A DNA stretch of 37,385 nucleotides from Ignavibacteriaceae bacterium (GTDB lineage: Bacteria; Bacteroidota; Ignavibacteria; Ignavibacteriales; Ignavibacteriaceae), in assembly GCA_013388525.1 (NCBI GenBank), contig JACAFA010000222.1:1-37385 (forward strand). Reading direction: 5' to 3'. The notes under the pieces were generated by a model. It was not told where the DNA came from and searched no databases. It worked only from the letters and a program-made list of their open reading frames with translations. Numbering within the stretch: the first letter of the stretch is position 1; each line of letters begins with the position of its first letter. This document shows positions 16,655 to 25,900 of the stretch, in pieces. The translations under genes were made by a program, and so were the position numbers.

Positions 16655-16867
16655 ATGCCAACATTTGAACAAACCTGGCTTCCCTATATTTACCTCTACG
16701 GTGTCGGAGGAATTTTCTTTTTACTTGGAATGATCACAATTAAAAAAAGTGGTGGGATTGACCTCACAAAAAAACGTCATCGGTACTGGTGGAATGTTTT
16801 GATTTTCGGGATGATTTATTTTATGATTTTACACGCGCTATTAATCCTGGCTGCACTTTATTTATAA
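16655..16867 (+). CDS. Two-helix small membrane protein, putative symporter partner (copy 2)
   Basis: This 70-residue paralogue of the protein at 14231-14458 begins FEQTWLPYIYLYGVGG and has the same two-helix layout and basic loop (IKKSGGIDLTKKRHR). About 46 of 70 aligned positions are identical by my count. Unlike copy 1 it is not followed by a transporter: the next 677 bp contain no recognisable gene. It may be a tandem duplicate serving the same symporter or the remnant of a second small-protein/symporter pair that lost its transporter. Function unknown. Confidence 0.78.
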   Translation: MPTFEQTWLPYIYLYGVGGIFFLLGMITIKKSGGIDLTKKRHRYWWNVLIFGMIYFMILHALLILAALYL

Positions 16868-17544
16868 CCAGCAAGTATTAAATAAAATAATATAATCTAA
16901 CTTTCCTTTACGCTTAAAACCTTTGGATGTCTTTACCAGAATAAATCCAACTCCGGTAATGCACAAAATGGATTAATAGTCCAAAGAAGCAATCATGAAC
17001 TTTGAAAAACCTGAAATATAAATTCAGTAAATCTTTCCTTGACAAGTATGGTAAAAATGAAATTAAATGTCGGCAATATTTTTTAAGTAACAAATTAATG
17101 AATTTGATTTAACTGCTTAAATCCATTTTCTGAGCATTATGAATTATATAATATCAACGGCATAATATATGCATAAGATATGTTCACTCAAACTTTGTTT
17201 ATCAAAAGAATAGGTATTAACAGAAATATAATTCTTTCTATTTGACAGGTGTCTTTTGTTATATTGAATTGAGAAACAGAATTAATAAGCTATTAATATT
17301 TTATTGTTTATAATTTGTAACTACTGCTACTTAGTAAAATATTTTGTTAATGACATTTCGATTTTTAATTTTTGTTATGAAGAAAATTAAATTTTTATTT
17401 TTTGGAGGAGTCTAATCTTTTTTGAAATTCAATTTCAAATCTCTGATTATATCTCATGGCATAGAAGATAAAATATTAAACCAAATAAAGTTTATTCAGG
17501 CCAACAACTAATTATTCATCAACCAACTTTAAGGAGGAACGTAA
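16868..17544 (+). other. Long AT-rich intergenic region and leader of the T9SS cargo gene
   Basis: This region of 677 bp has no convincing long coding frame on either strand. I looked for traces of a symporter after the orphan two-helix gene and saw none. TTGACA occurs at 17242-17247 within the short inverted repeat GACA-GG-TGTC, but no convincing -10 follows at the usual spacing. The last 170 bp hold a 12-codon mini-frame, a 19-bp palindrome and a strong Shine-Dalgarno (AAGGAGG) 6 bp before the ATG at 17545. The length and the ordered elements suggest a regulated leader. Confidence 0.5.
17377..17439 (+). promoter_or_regulatory. Leader mini-ORF and 19-bp palindrome upstream of a T9SS cargo gene
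   Basis: ATG at 17377 opens a frame MKKIKFLFFGGV ending at TAA 17413-17415, with GGAGGAG just before its stop. At 17421-17439 the sequence is a perfect inverted repeat, TTTGAAATT-c-AATTTCAAA. It could be a protein operator or an RNA hairpin with a 5-nt loop. Both lie about 105-170 bp upstream of the cargo start. Function is unproven. Confidence 0.35.
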
Positions 17545-19440
17545 ATGAGACAAATCACACAACTTTTCTTTTTCCTGACACTTTTCTGTTTATTAAATGC
17601 AGAAAATATATTTGCACAGGAATTACCCGGTATTATAAAAAATACAGTGCAGTATAAGGGAAATAATTCACAGGATCCTAATGATATTTCAGGAATGCCA
17701 GAACAGCGAATAAAAACTCCTGAGGAAACGCAGTTATTGAATGAAATAAAACAACTCAGAGAAACGAATGACAGAAACAACCTCAATAGAATTCTGGAAC
17801 TTGAAAATCAGCTTGATCTGATAAATCCCAATTCAGTATCCAAACCCGCTGAATACTATGACGGTGGCGTTGGACGCGGAACTGATGAAAGCTCTGCATT
17901 TAGTCCGGAAGCAATTGGAAATGTTAAAATATTTGATTCCGGATCAAAATTCGTTTCGTCTATTGCCACAGCAACAGAACAAATAGGATCAACGGCTGGA
18001 AGAATTTGGGTTGCTTTTTCAGTCAGGACTTCCGCTGCACGGGATACAATCAGAGTTTTTTATTCTGATGATAATGGAGTTAACTGGACTTATTACGCAT
18101 ATGCCTGGCTCGGTGGTACGGATCAGATAAACTTTGATGAAATGGATATGGAAATCATCGAAAACACCACTGGTGAAAAATATGTGTGGATGGTTTATGG
18201 CTTCAGGAATGATGCTGGTGGCGGAAGATGGCGTGCAGGTGGATTTGTATTGCAAACTCCTACTTTCGCAGGGAACTTATTTGCATTTTCCTGGCCTGGC
18301 GATGATGACACAAAGCGATATTATCGTCCACGCATAACTTCGGACAATTCCTGGTATCCATCTCTGGCTTATACATATGTAGTTGCTTCTTTTGATTCTG
18401 CCGGAGTCTCCGGAAGAGTTAATACACAAAAAACATTAAGATGCACAAATCCTTATACTACAACACCTACATTTTCATATAAAGCAGACAAATTCTGGTG
18501 GTTTTCTCAAACAGATTTCAATCAGCGAGATTTACATTCTGACATTGCTTTCTTCAAAAATTCAAGCGATTCAATAATAGTATCATTTTCGAACGTTCCG
18601 GATTCCACAAAAATATTTTTTGCAAAGAGTGATATATCGAATGGCCCTGCCAATTCTACAGCAGCGGGCGGATTTATAGGTGGCAATGCTCCAAACGACC
18701 ATAAGCAATTCGCACGTTTATCTTCCAATGGTAATGATAATGGAAGCATTATTTGCGTGTTCAGGCAGAATACCAATTCAGTATGGCGGATTTCCTATTA
18801 TCGGACAACTAACTTTGGCAACTTTAATTCAATGAACCAGGCAGCGCTTCAGGGAAGTGCAACAAGCAATTCTTATCAACCGGAAATTGTTGGCGTAAGA
18901 AATAAACCCAAACATTATTTTGCCTGGAGATTAGATGGTTCTCCTGATTCACTCCGTCTTATTGGAACTAACAGTCTGGGTTTCTGGGATCAGAATATTG
19001 CTATGATGAATAGTCAAACTGCACTCTCAGGCGTTCAAGGACCAAAACCGAGTTTCAGAAACGTAGATAATGATAGCTGCTTTGTTGTATATCCGATTAC
19101 CGGTCCGTATGACGTTTGGGCTGCTTATGGCTGCTCAGGTATGCCAACAATTGTTGATGATGAAGATATAAAACCTGTTAATTACTCTTTATCACAGAAT
19201 TACCCGAACCCATTTAATCCATCAACAACTATAAAGTATTCTATCCCAAGTTCATCTTTAGTTAAAATAAAATTATTTAACATGCTGGGGCAGGAAATTT
19301 CAGAATTAGTTAATCAGGAACAAGCGTCTGGTGATTATGCAATTACCTTTGATGCAGCAAATCTTCCTTCAGGTGTTTACTTCTATACAATTGAAGCAGG
19401 TAACTTTGCTCAAACAAGGAAAATGGTTCTGCTGAAATAA
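17545..19440 (+). CDS. T9SS-secreted protein with propeller-like body and type-A sorting domain
   Basis: This 631-residue protein has a signal peptide (residues 1-25, ending NIFAQ). Next comes a short Gln/Glu-rich helical stretch (EETQLLNEIKQL, ILELENQLDLI). The body (about 120-540) has repeated Trp/Asp-rich beta strands such as RVFYSDDNGVNWTYYAYAW, suggesting a sialidase/BNR-like propeller, but no catalytic residues can be named. The last 85 residues are the T9SS type-A sorting domain: SLSQNYPNPFNPSTTIKYSI, LFNMLGQEI, SGVYFYTIEAG, ending KMVLLK. It is therefore exported to the periplasm, moved across the outer membrane by T9SS and probably attached to the surface. The start is fixed by AAGGAGG 6 bp upstream. 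It is monocistronic, with a strong terminator after it. Confidence 0.85.
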   Translation: MRQITQLFFFLTLFCLLNAENIFAQELPGIIKNTVQYKGNNSQDPNDISGMPEQRIKTPEETQLLNEIKQLRETNDRNNLNRILELENQLDLINPNSVSKPAEYYDGGVGRGTDESSAFSPEAIGNVKIFDSGSKFVSSIATATEQIGSTAGRIWVAFSVRTSAARDTIRVFYSDDNGVNWTYYAYAWLGGTDQINFDEMDMEIIENTTGEKYVWMVYGFRNDAGGGRWRAGGFVLQTPTFAGNLFAFSWPGDDDTKRYYRPRITSDNSWYPSLAYTYVVASFDSAGVSGRVNTQKTLRCTNPYTTTPTFSYKADKFWWFSQTDFNQRDLHSDIAFFKNSSDSIIVSFSNVPDSTKIFFAKSDISNGPANSTAAGGFIGGNAPNDHKQFARLSSNGNDNGSIICVFRQNTNSVWRISYYRTTNFGNFNSMNQAALQGSATSNSYQPEIVGVRNKPKHYFAWRLDGSPDSLRLIGTNSLGFWDQNIAMMNSQTALSGVQGPKPSFRNVDNDSCFVVYPITGPYDVWAAYGCSGMPTIVDDEDIKPVNYSLSQNYPNPFNPSTTIKYSIPSSSLVKIKLFNMLGQEISELVNQEQASGDYAITFDAANLPSGVYFYTIEAGNFAQTRKMVLLK

Positions 19441-19465
19441 TCCCAGATCTTTCAATATTTACTTT

Positions 19466-19496
19466 AAAAGACCACCTTCACCGGTGGTCTTTTTAT
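19466..19496 (+). terminator. Intrinsic terminator of the T9SS cargo gene
   Basis: A perfect 11-bp stem AAAAGACCACC (19466-19476) pairs with GGTGGTCTTTT (19483-19493), with a 6-nt loop. The T-rich run continues past the stem, and the hairpin begins 26 bp after the stop codon. The A-run on the left arm would also allow function on the minus strand, but no minus gene ends here. Confidence 0.9.
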
Positions 19497-19581
19497 TTTA
19501 AACTTGTTCCAACGGCTAAACGTTTATTATCTTCGCTTAAAATTATTTGAGTAATATTTAATAGCAGTAAAGGTTTATCCT

Positions 19582-20058
19582 ATGTACGATTTAGCAGTTG
19601 CAAGAATTCTGCACATAGCAGGGGTAATTTTGTGGATCGGAGGAGTTGCCTTCGTTACAACTGTTCTGCTGCCAACGGTTAAAGAATTTAAATCAAGAGA
19701 AGAAAGAATTGACTTCTTTGAAAAGGCAGAACATAGATTTGCAAGACAGGCGAGAATAACAACTTTGTTAGTGGGTTTATCCGGCTTTCATATGGTTGCG
19801 AGATTGAATATGTGGGAAAGATTTCTGGATGTTTCTTTTTGGTGGATGCATCTGATGGTTTTAATCTGGTTGATTTTTACTCTTCTTCTCTACGTACTCG
19901 AACCATTATTCCTTCATAAAAAGATGAGAGAGCAAGCTGAAAAAAATCCGGAAGGTACGTATCGAAGAATTTATAAAATGCATCTTCATCTTTTCATTCT
20001 AAGCATTATAACCATAATTGGTGCAGCAGCGGGAAGCCATGGCTGGTTGTTCTTTTAA
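19582..20058 (+). CDS. Four-helix CopD-like membrane protein
   Basis: This 158-residue integral membrane protein has about four transmembrane helices (residues 6-28, 53-72, 84-110, 130-155). Its pattern HIAGVILWIGGVAFVTTVLL near the N-terminus resembles CopD and related DUF2269-like proteins, where such histidines are discussed as copper or haem ligands. Further histidines sit in or near helices (GFHMVARL, WWMHLMV, KMHLHLF). Specific function cannot be assigned. AGG precedes the ATG at usual spacing. It stands alone after a terminator and is convergent with the next T9SS gene; its stop codon lies in the T-tract of that gene's terminator. Confidence 0.75.
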   Translation: MYDLAVARILHIAGVILWIGGVAFVTTVLLPTVKEFKSREERIDFFEKAEHRFARQARITTLLVGLSGFHMVARLNMWERFLDVSFWWMHLMVLIWLIFTLLLYVLEPLFLHKKMREQAEKNPEGTYRRIYKMHLHLFILSIITIIGAAAGSHGWLFF

Positions 20059-20100
20059 AAAAAGAAAGCCCCGACAATATAAAAAATGTCTAAGGCTTTC
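20057..20100 (-). terminator. Intrinsic terminator downstream of the 20202-22691 cargo gene
   Basis: On the minus strand a hairpin forms between the arms at 20094-20100 and 20064-20070 (GAAAGCC/GGCTTTC), with an inner GACA/TGTC pair (20073-20076, 20087-20090). It is followed by seven T residues (20063-20057). It lies about 100 bp beyond the stop codon, after the conserved 3'-UTR hairpin. The T-tract overlaps the stop codon of the convergent CopD-like gene. Confidence 0.85.
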
Positions 20101-20135
20101 GATCTTCACTTTGGAGGGCAAAGTTCTATTTTAAC

Positions 20136-20199
20136 AAAATCGTAAAGCCTCCTACGTCTAAAAACGAAGAAGGCTTTTAATTGCAATAACAAGGCACAA
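20136..20199 (-). repeat. 3'-UTR conserved hairpin element, copy A
   Basis: Diverged copy of an element found after three T9SS cargo genes. Stem arms AAAGCCT (20144-20150) and AGGCTTT (20171-20177) enclose a loop with a small inner CGT/ACG pair. The shared flanks are AATCG on one side and ATTGCA..AAGGC.C.AAAATTATT on the other. It starts 2 bp from the stop codon and is followed by a separate terminator. Confidence 0.7.
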
Positions 20200-20201
20200 A
20201 A

Positions 20202-22691
20202 TTATTTTAGAATCATCATCTTCTTAACTGCTTCAAAACTTCCGGATTCCATTCTGTAAAAATACATTCCGCTTGATAGCGCAGAAGCATCAAATGTAAC
20301 CTCATAACTTCCTGTTTTCTGAATGCTGTCTACGAGGTCCATTATTTTCTCGCCAACAATATTATAAACTGCTATGTTCACAAATGCATCAGCAGGTACC
20401 GAGTATTTTATTTTTGTTGATGGATTAAATGGATTAGGATAATTTTGTTCAAGTGCAAAATCAAATGGTACATAAATTTCAACTTCTATTTCATCTGAGA
20501 ATTCAAATGTTCCGTTATAATCAATCTGCCTTAATCTGTAGAAATATTTTCCGGGATTAAGATCATTATCAATATATGAATAAGACCTTGGTTCAGTCGT
20601 TGTTCCACTTCCGGCAACAAAACCAATCTTTTCCCAGCCTTGATAGGGCGAAGCTGAAAGCGAAGCCCGTTCCACATCGAATCCCTGGTTGTTCAATTCA
20701 GTTGCAGTAATCCATTTTAATAAAACTTTATTACCAGAAACCGACGAAGTAAACGAAGTTAATTCCACGGGAACATAACCGTGTGGATCATATCTCAAAA
20801 TTGAGCCATAAGTTCCAAGAGCAAATGCGATATCGTTCGCTAATACTTTGACTCCAGCAAGCGTTGGAAGATGAACATTTTGAAATGACCAGTTTAATCC
20901 ACCATTTGTTGTTCTGCACACAACGGTTGTTGTATTACCACAAACATAGCCGGTATCAGCATCCATAAAATCAATGTTTGAAACATCGAATGACACCGGC
21001 AAGGCAACGGGTGTCCAGTTGGTACCACCATTTGTTGATTTTGCCATACGAGTCGCTCCAAAACTGGCACCAATATAAATTGTATTTGCATTTATTGCTT
21101 TAACCGTTTTAACAATTCCTGTTAAAGGAGTTGCAACAGAAAACCAGTTCGCTCCTCCATCGGTCGTTTTATAAATAGGCTGACCTGATGAATTGATTGT
21201 TACATAACCGACATTAGCGTCAACCATATCAGCAGAGTAAATTGAATACGAAATATTACTTCCCTGCTGAGTCCAGGTAGTGCCACCATTTGTAGTTTTA
21301 AAAATATTTCCACCGCTTATTGCTACATAGTTTATAAATACCCATCCTAAATCAGGAGTAACAAAATCTATTTTGTAAATATCAAAAGTTCCTGCTGTTG
21401 GTTGAGTTACAGGAAACCAGCTAACACCTCCGTCAGTAGTTTTTAATACCTGACAGTTGGTGCCCGAGATATATCCGATTTGTGAATTTACCATACAAAT
21501 TGAACTGGCATTCATATCTATTCCTAAATCTTTAGTTGTCCAATTTGTTCCATAATTTGTGGAATAAAAAACCTGACGGGTACCTGTGGAATATTGTCTT
21601 CCAACCGCAAATAAATTATTTGTATTAGGAGCTAAAGCGACATCAAATAAAATATTTGTATTAAGTAAAAAATTATTTGATGACCAGGTTAAGCCATTAT
21701 CAGTAGATTTAGCAACAATACCATAATCGCCACAGATTACTATCGTTGAGCCAATCTTGTCCATCGAATACCAGATAAAAGTTGACGCCGGTCCACTTAC
21801 AGAAATAGGTAAGCTTTGCCAGGTATTTCCCAAATCGGTTGATTTATATAATACACCGGGATCACCAACAGCATAAATCTCGGTTGCAGATACAATCTTA
21901 ATTTGAAAAAATGCCCAGTCAACCTGAGGAGAGATTAATGGTATCCAGGTTAAACCAGCATTTGTCGTACGCGCTATTCCGCCCTCACTACCAGCAACAA
22001 ACCCCGTGTTCTGATTAAGAAAACTCATATCATACATATATTGAGGAACAACACCGATGCTTTGTGTCCAGGACTGCCCGGCGTTAGTTGTTTTAAAAAT
22101 TGTTCCATCAACTGCAACTGCATAAACAGTTTGAGAATTTGTTCCCCAGACTGATGTAATACCTTGCGAATATGTTTGAACAGTTGTCCAGGTTGAACCA
22201 CCATTGGTTGTTCTGACAATTCTTCCGTTAGTCCAGGATGATTGACGTGTTGTAACAAATCCGGTATCCTGATTTGCAAACCACATTCCCTGCCCCCATT
22301 CATTATTGGGGATAACTCCTACACCAACAGAATCAAAAGTGTTTCCACCGTTTGTAGTTTTACCGATATAACCTCTTACACCAGTAACATAACCAATCAT
22401 TGAATTGAAAAACCAGAGATTATAATTTTGACCAATAGTTTGTGCGGCATCGGAATATCTTCCTGCCTGATGGTGGAAAAACCAGTTGACTCCACCATTT
22501 AAAGTTTTCATGAAGGTTCCATTTTCTCCGGTTGTAACCCACGTATTAACATCGATCATTTTTATTTCACGAAGACCATTTGCCTGTGGGGTTGGATGAG
22601 TGAATTTCCAATCCTGATATTCCTGACTGAAGATGCTGCATGCAGATATTAAGAGCACGATTATCAGATCTACAGTAAATAAGGTTTTCAT
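20202..22691 (-). CDS. T9SS-secreted Ycf48-like (BNR) propeller protein
   Basis: This 829-residue protein has a signal peptide (about 1-22). Residues 27-640 carry about 13 copies of a KTTNGGxxW-type motif (KTLNGGVNW, RTTNGGSTW, KTTDGGVSW, KTTNGGTTW), the signature of Ycf48/BNR-like beta-propellers. A fibronectin-III-like domain (about 643-740, beginning VPVELTSFTSSVSGNKVLLK) contains a short insert, ASLSASPYQG. The T9SS type-A sorting domain (FALEQNYPNPFNPST to KKMMILK) ends the protein. It would be a surface-exposed or released binding protein; no enzyme motif is visible. The start is supported by GGAGAGA about 7 bp upstream. Terminators lie on both sides, suggesting a separate transcript. 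Confidence 0.9.
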   Translation of the reverse strand: MKTLFTVDLIIVLLISACSIFSQEYQDWKFTHPTPQANGLREIKMIDVNTWVTTGENGTFMKTLNGGVNWFFHHQAGRYSDAAQTIGQNYNLWFFNSMIGYVTGVRGYIGKTTNGGNTFDSVGVGVIPNNEWGQGMWFANQDTGFVTTRQSSWTNGRIVRTTNGGSTWTTVQTYSQGITSVWGTNSQTVYAVAVDGTIFKTTNAGQSWTQSIGVVPQYMYDMSFLNQNTGFVAGSEGGIARTTNAGLTWIPLISPQVDWAFFQIKIVSATEIYAVGDPGVLYKSTDLGNTWQSLPISVSGPASTFIWYSMDKIGSTIVICGDYGIVAKSTDNGLTWSSNNFLLNTNILFDVALAPNTNNLFAVGRQYSTGTRQVFYSTNYGTNWTTKDLGIDMNASSICMVNSQIGYISGTNCQVLKTTDGGVSWFPVTQPTAGTFDIYKIDFVTPDLGWVFINYVAISGGNIFKTTNGGTTWTQQGSNISYSIYSADMVDANVGYVTINSSGQPIYKTTDGGANWFSVATPLTGIVKTVKAINANTIYIGASFGATRMAKSTNGGTNWTPVALPVSFDVSNIDFMDADTGYVCGNTTTVVCRTTNGGLNWSFQNVHLPTLAGVKVLANDIAFALGTYGSILRYDPHGYVPVELTSFTSSVSGNKVLLKWITATELNNQGFDVERASLSASPYQGWEKIGFVAGSGTTTEPRSYSYIDNDLNPGKYFYRLRQIDYNGTFEFSDEIEVEIYVPFDFALEQNYPNPFNPSTKIKYSVPADAFVNIAVYNIVGEKIMDLVDSIQKTGSYEVTFDASALSSGMYFYRMESGSFEAVKKMMILK
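20646..20668 (-). repeat. 23-bp palindromic in-frame insert, copy 1
   Basis: GGGC (20646-20649) and GCCC (20665-20668) bracket a purine-rich core with two GCGAAGC words. It encodes part of the ASLSASPYQG stretch. A related 23-mer with 17 identical positions occurs at the equivalent site of the cargo gene at 34880-37054 (35342-35364). Confidence 0.5.
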
Positions 22692-22791
22692 TTTGTCTCT
22701 CCAAATGTTAATAAAATTTAAATAGTTATTTTAATTTGATGTTACGAAGAACATATGCCATAAATGATGTTCAGAAGTTTATCATTCGTAA

Positions 22792-22827
22792 AATAAGAAG
22801 AGAACCTCAGATTAAACTGAAGTTCTC
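22792..22827 (-). terminator. Intrinsic terminator downstream of the giant beta-helix gene
   Basis: On the minus strand GAGAACTTCAG (22827-22817) pairs with CTGAGGTTCTC (22810-22800) through a 6-nt loop, with one G-T wobble. It is followed by the T-rich TTCTTATTTT. It lies about 115 bp beyond the stop codon of the 22945-29598 gene and upstream of the 22691 start, so it probably separates the two cargo transcripts. Confidence 0.72.
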
Positions 22828-22875
22828 AACTATTGGAGGGTTTATGAAAAATTTTCAAAACATCTTATTATTGAA

Positions 22876-22944
22876 ATAATCGGAAAGCCTTCAGCATCCT
22901 GAGATGAAGAAAGCTTTCCATTGCGATTTAAGGAGGCGCAAAAA
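22876..22944 (-). repeat. 3'-UTR conserved hairpin element, copy B
   Basis: Stem arms GGAAAGC (22882-22888) and GCTTTCC (22913-22919) enclose a smaller CATC/GATG hairpin. Next to the stop codon is TTGCGCCTCCTTAAA on the transcript strand, whose CCTCCTT matches the 3' end of 16S rRNA (anti-Shine-Dalgarno). It is nearly identical to copy C at 34811-34879 and diverged from copy A at 20136-20199. Confidence 0.8.
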
Positions 22945-25900
22945 TTATTTCAAGAGTAACATCTTCTTAACTGAAACAAATTTATCAGTTCGTAATTCAT
23001 AGATATACATTCCTGTTGCAACATTACTTGCATTCCACTGATATTTATATTTACCAGCAGTCAATGCAGTGTTAACCAGTTCTGCTACCTTCTCACCTAA
23101 TGCATTATAGATAGATAGTTGTACGTTACCAACATTCTCCGGTAATGAGAATTCTATCACAGTGCTTGGGTTGAATGGATTTGGATAGTTCTGTTCCAAT
23201 GAATATACAGTCGGCATTGAACCTCCTGCTACCATGAGTTTATTGATTGTTGCATCAGTTATTACAACATCTTCGCCTGCTTTCAGGTTTACATTTATCG
23301 TCTTGCCTGTTTCATCCATCAACCTGATATCCATTCCTTCTACCCTTACTGTTAATGGATATACTACTCCGCTCATTTCGATAGTTTGAACTGCATCGTT
23401 TAGATTTTCTGCTATTCTTCCACTGCTAAATCTGAAATCATACATTCCTGCTGGTGGTGCTGGCGGCAAGTCGTACTGACTTAAATCAACATTTCCATTT
23501 ACTGAATACAGTGTATAAGTTACACCGGCTGCATCTGTTAAAGTAATCCTACCCCAGTCTTTTGAGAAGTATTCTACCTGTTCAGTTCCCTTTGCCATTG
23601 TCTCAGGTATGATTATCTGTCCTGCTGCATCCAGTTTTATCCAATATCCATAACCTGGAACCAATGTTGCTGCAACCTGGTATCCACTTGAATACTTGAA
23701 TACTGGTCCACTTTGTAATCCACTGGGATTTGTAGTAATATTAGCTGTCTGAACACTCAGTTCATAACCACCAATAAGATTCCAGCCAGATTGAGCTGTA
23801 AGTGGATCGTGTGCTACTGTCTGTATTCCACCTGCTGGCCATTCTTCACCTGTGTTGTATGTTCTATCACCTGCGTTTTTCATCCAGTAACCGATTCCGG
23901 GTACTGCATCAGTAACTATCTGGTATCCACTGAGAAACTTGAAGACATCTGCACCTGGATCTTTATATTGCCACCAGGTATTCACATTCTGATTTACAGG
24001 ATGTAATCCAGGAATTGATACCATATTCCAACCGTTTGTAACATCCACCGATAATTGGAACGTAGAAACTGCCGGACAAATTCCATTGACATTGAAACCA
24101 GTGATAGTTTCAAATTGTCCAAAAGTGGAAATCTGTGTAGATGTTCCGTTTGTTATATTCAATAACCTGAATGATCCACCTTCGCTAAAGAATCCACTTG
24201 ACCAATAACCCGACCAGTATAAGTTGCCATTGTCCGGATTGAAGTCCATATCCTGGCTAAATCCGGTTACATTAGCTAAACCTAAATCTGTTCCTATCGC
24301 TGTGGCTACTGCCGTTGTTAAATTCAATGAGTTCAATACTGCTGTTGATGATGTGCCGAATACAACATTTATTATATATGCGGTACCATCACAATTGATT
24401 GCGATTCCTACCGGAAGATTTGCATTTTGTATCTGCCCAACTACTGTTAATGCACCTGTTGTGATATTTATCGTGTATAGATATGCTGCACTTCCGAAAT
24501 CATTTCCACTTACTACATACCACGTATTATTAACCGAGTTGTATGCCATTCCCTTGATCATATTTTGTCCGGATACCAATGGTCCTACCGGTGCTATGCT
24601 GTCAGCACTTATTGGTGCAAAACTTACATGCCATAAGTAATAGTTAGAAGGGAATGAGAAATCTGACATAATAACGTAATGTGAATTCAATGAGTCATTA
24701 TCTGCAGTTGCCGGATAATAAGCATTACCTTGTGGACGGAGATTCCAGGATGTGAAAGCACCTGTTGTTAAATTGATCGTTCCATAACTTCCTAGTCCAC
24801 CATTATATGCATAAGATTCTCCCGGTGGTGGAACTAATGTGGTCGCGTTGACTTCTACTCCCGGTGAATAGTATGTTCCATCATACGAGAATAATTTATA
24901 ATAATATGTTGTGTTTGGATTTAACCCAGTATGACTATATGGTGAAGTGGTTGAATTTGCCAATAAAGTTCCGCCTGCAAACCAATCACCTATTGCCGGT
25001 GGTGGACCGGATGGGGTTTCAAATGTTCCCCAGGTGTTGAATACTATCACAACATTATTGTTGCTTGCATTTGGTGTGAAAGCTACATCAATCTGTGTAT
25101 CATTTATAGCAGTAGCAATAACATTTGTTGGATCGCTTGAACCCGGAAGAATGTAATTATATTCATCCGCTCCAATATCCGGAGGATTGTTTCTTACGTC
25201 CCCATCTATATCGTCTTGAACTGCAGATAAATAAAATCCATTATTACTTACCGCAAGTGAACTCGTATTAATATGTAAATCAGTTGAACTGATAAAACCA
25301 GGATCAGCTGAAACTGAATTAACATCTTTTCCAGTTGCTATTTGCCAGGCAGCAAGATCTGCTCTGTTACTGCCAAGATAGCCAAGGTTCGAACCAGTTG
25401 TGTAATAATCGTTATTATCTATGTACGCAAAAACACTGCTTGCAGCATTACATATTATGGCATAACGATCAGTGCCAACAGTCTCGAAATTAGCGAGTAT
25501 GTTATTTCTGATATCAAGACTTGATGCTGTAGTAACACCCGAACCAATATTAATACATGCAGGCAATCCTGTAACGAGCGTCTGATCAGTTGAAAGCGAT
25601 ATAGTATTATGATAAATATTATAACCACCACCACCTGTGATATACATTCCATAACCATTATGGAAAGTAAGACTATTACGTCCATAAGCTGCGATATCCC
25701 AGATGAAGTTATTAGAAAGAGTTATATTGGCTGCGGTTAAACTTGAGCCCAAACTTATTGCATAAGCTCCATAACCTGACGTAGCATCTGTGTTCTTAAT
25801 ATCATAAATCCTGTTTTTAGTTATTAAAACTCCGCCAGTCAACCCACCAACTGTTAAACCTTGAACGACTGCTGGCTGATTAAGTTTTAATCCTGTAATT

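Noticed and set aside
17242..17265. TTGACA followed by TATATT as a sigma-70 promoter
   Set aside because: Spacing is only about 12 bp rather than 16-18, so it is not convincing.
22720..22765. Minus-strand TGGCATATGTTCTTCG as a sigma-54 site before the 22691 gene
   Set aside because: The -12 half lacks the GC dinucleotide at the required spacing.
22844..22879. Short plus-strand frame MKNFQNILLLK preceded by GGAGGG
   Set aside because: Only 11 codons, the Shine-Dalgarno spacing is too short (3 nt), and it lies antisense to the 3' UTR of the giant gene; more likely chance.
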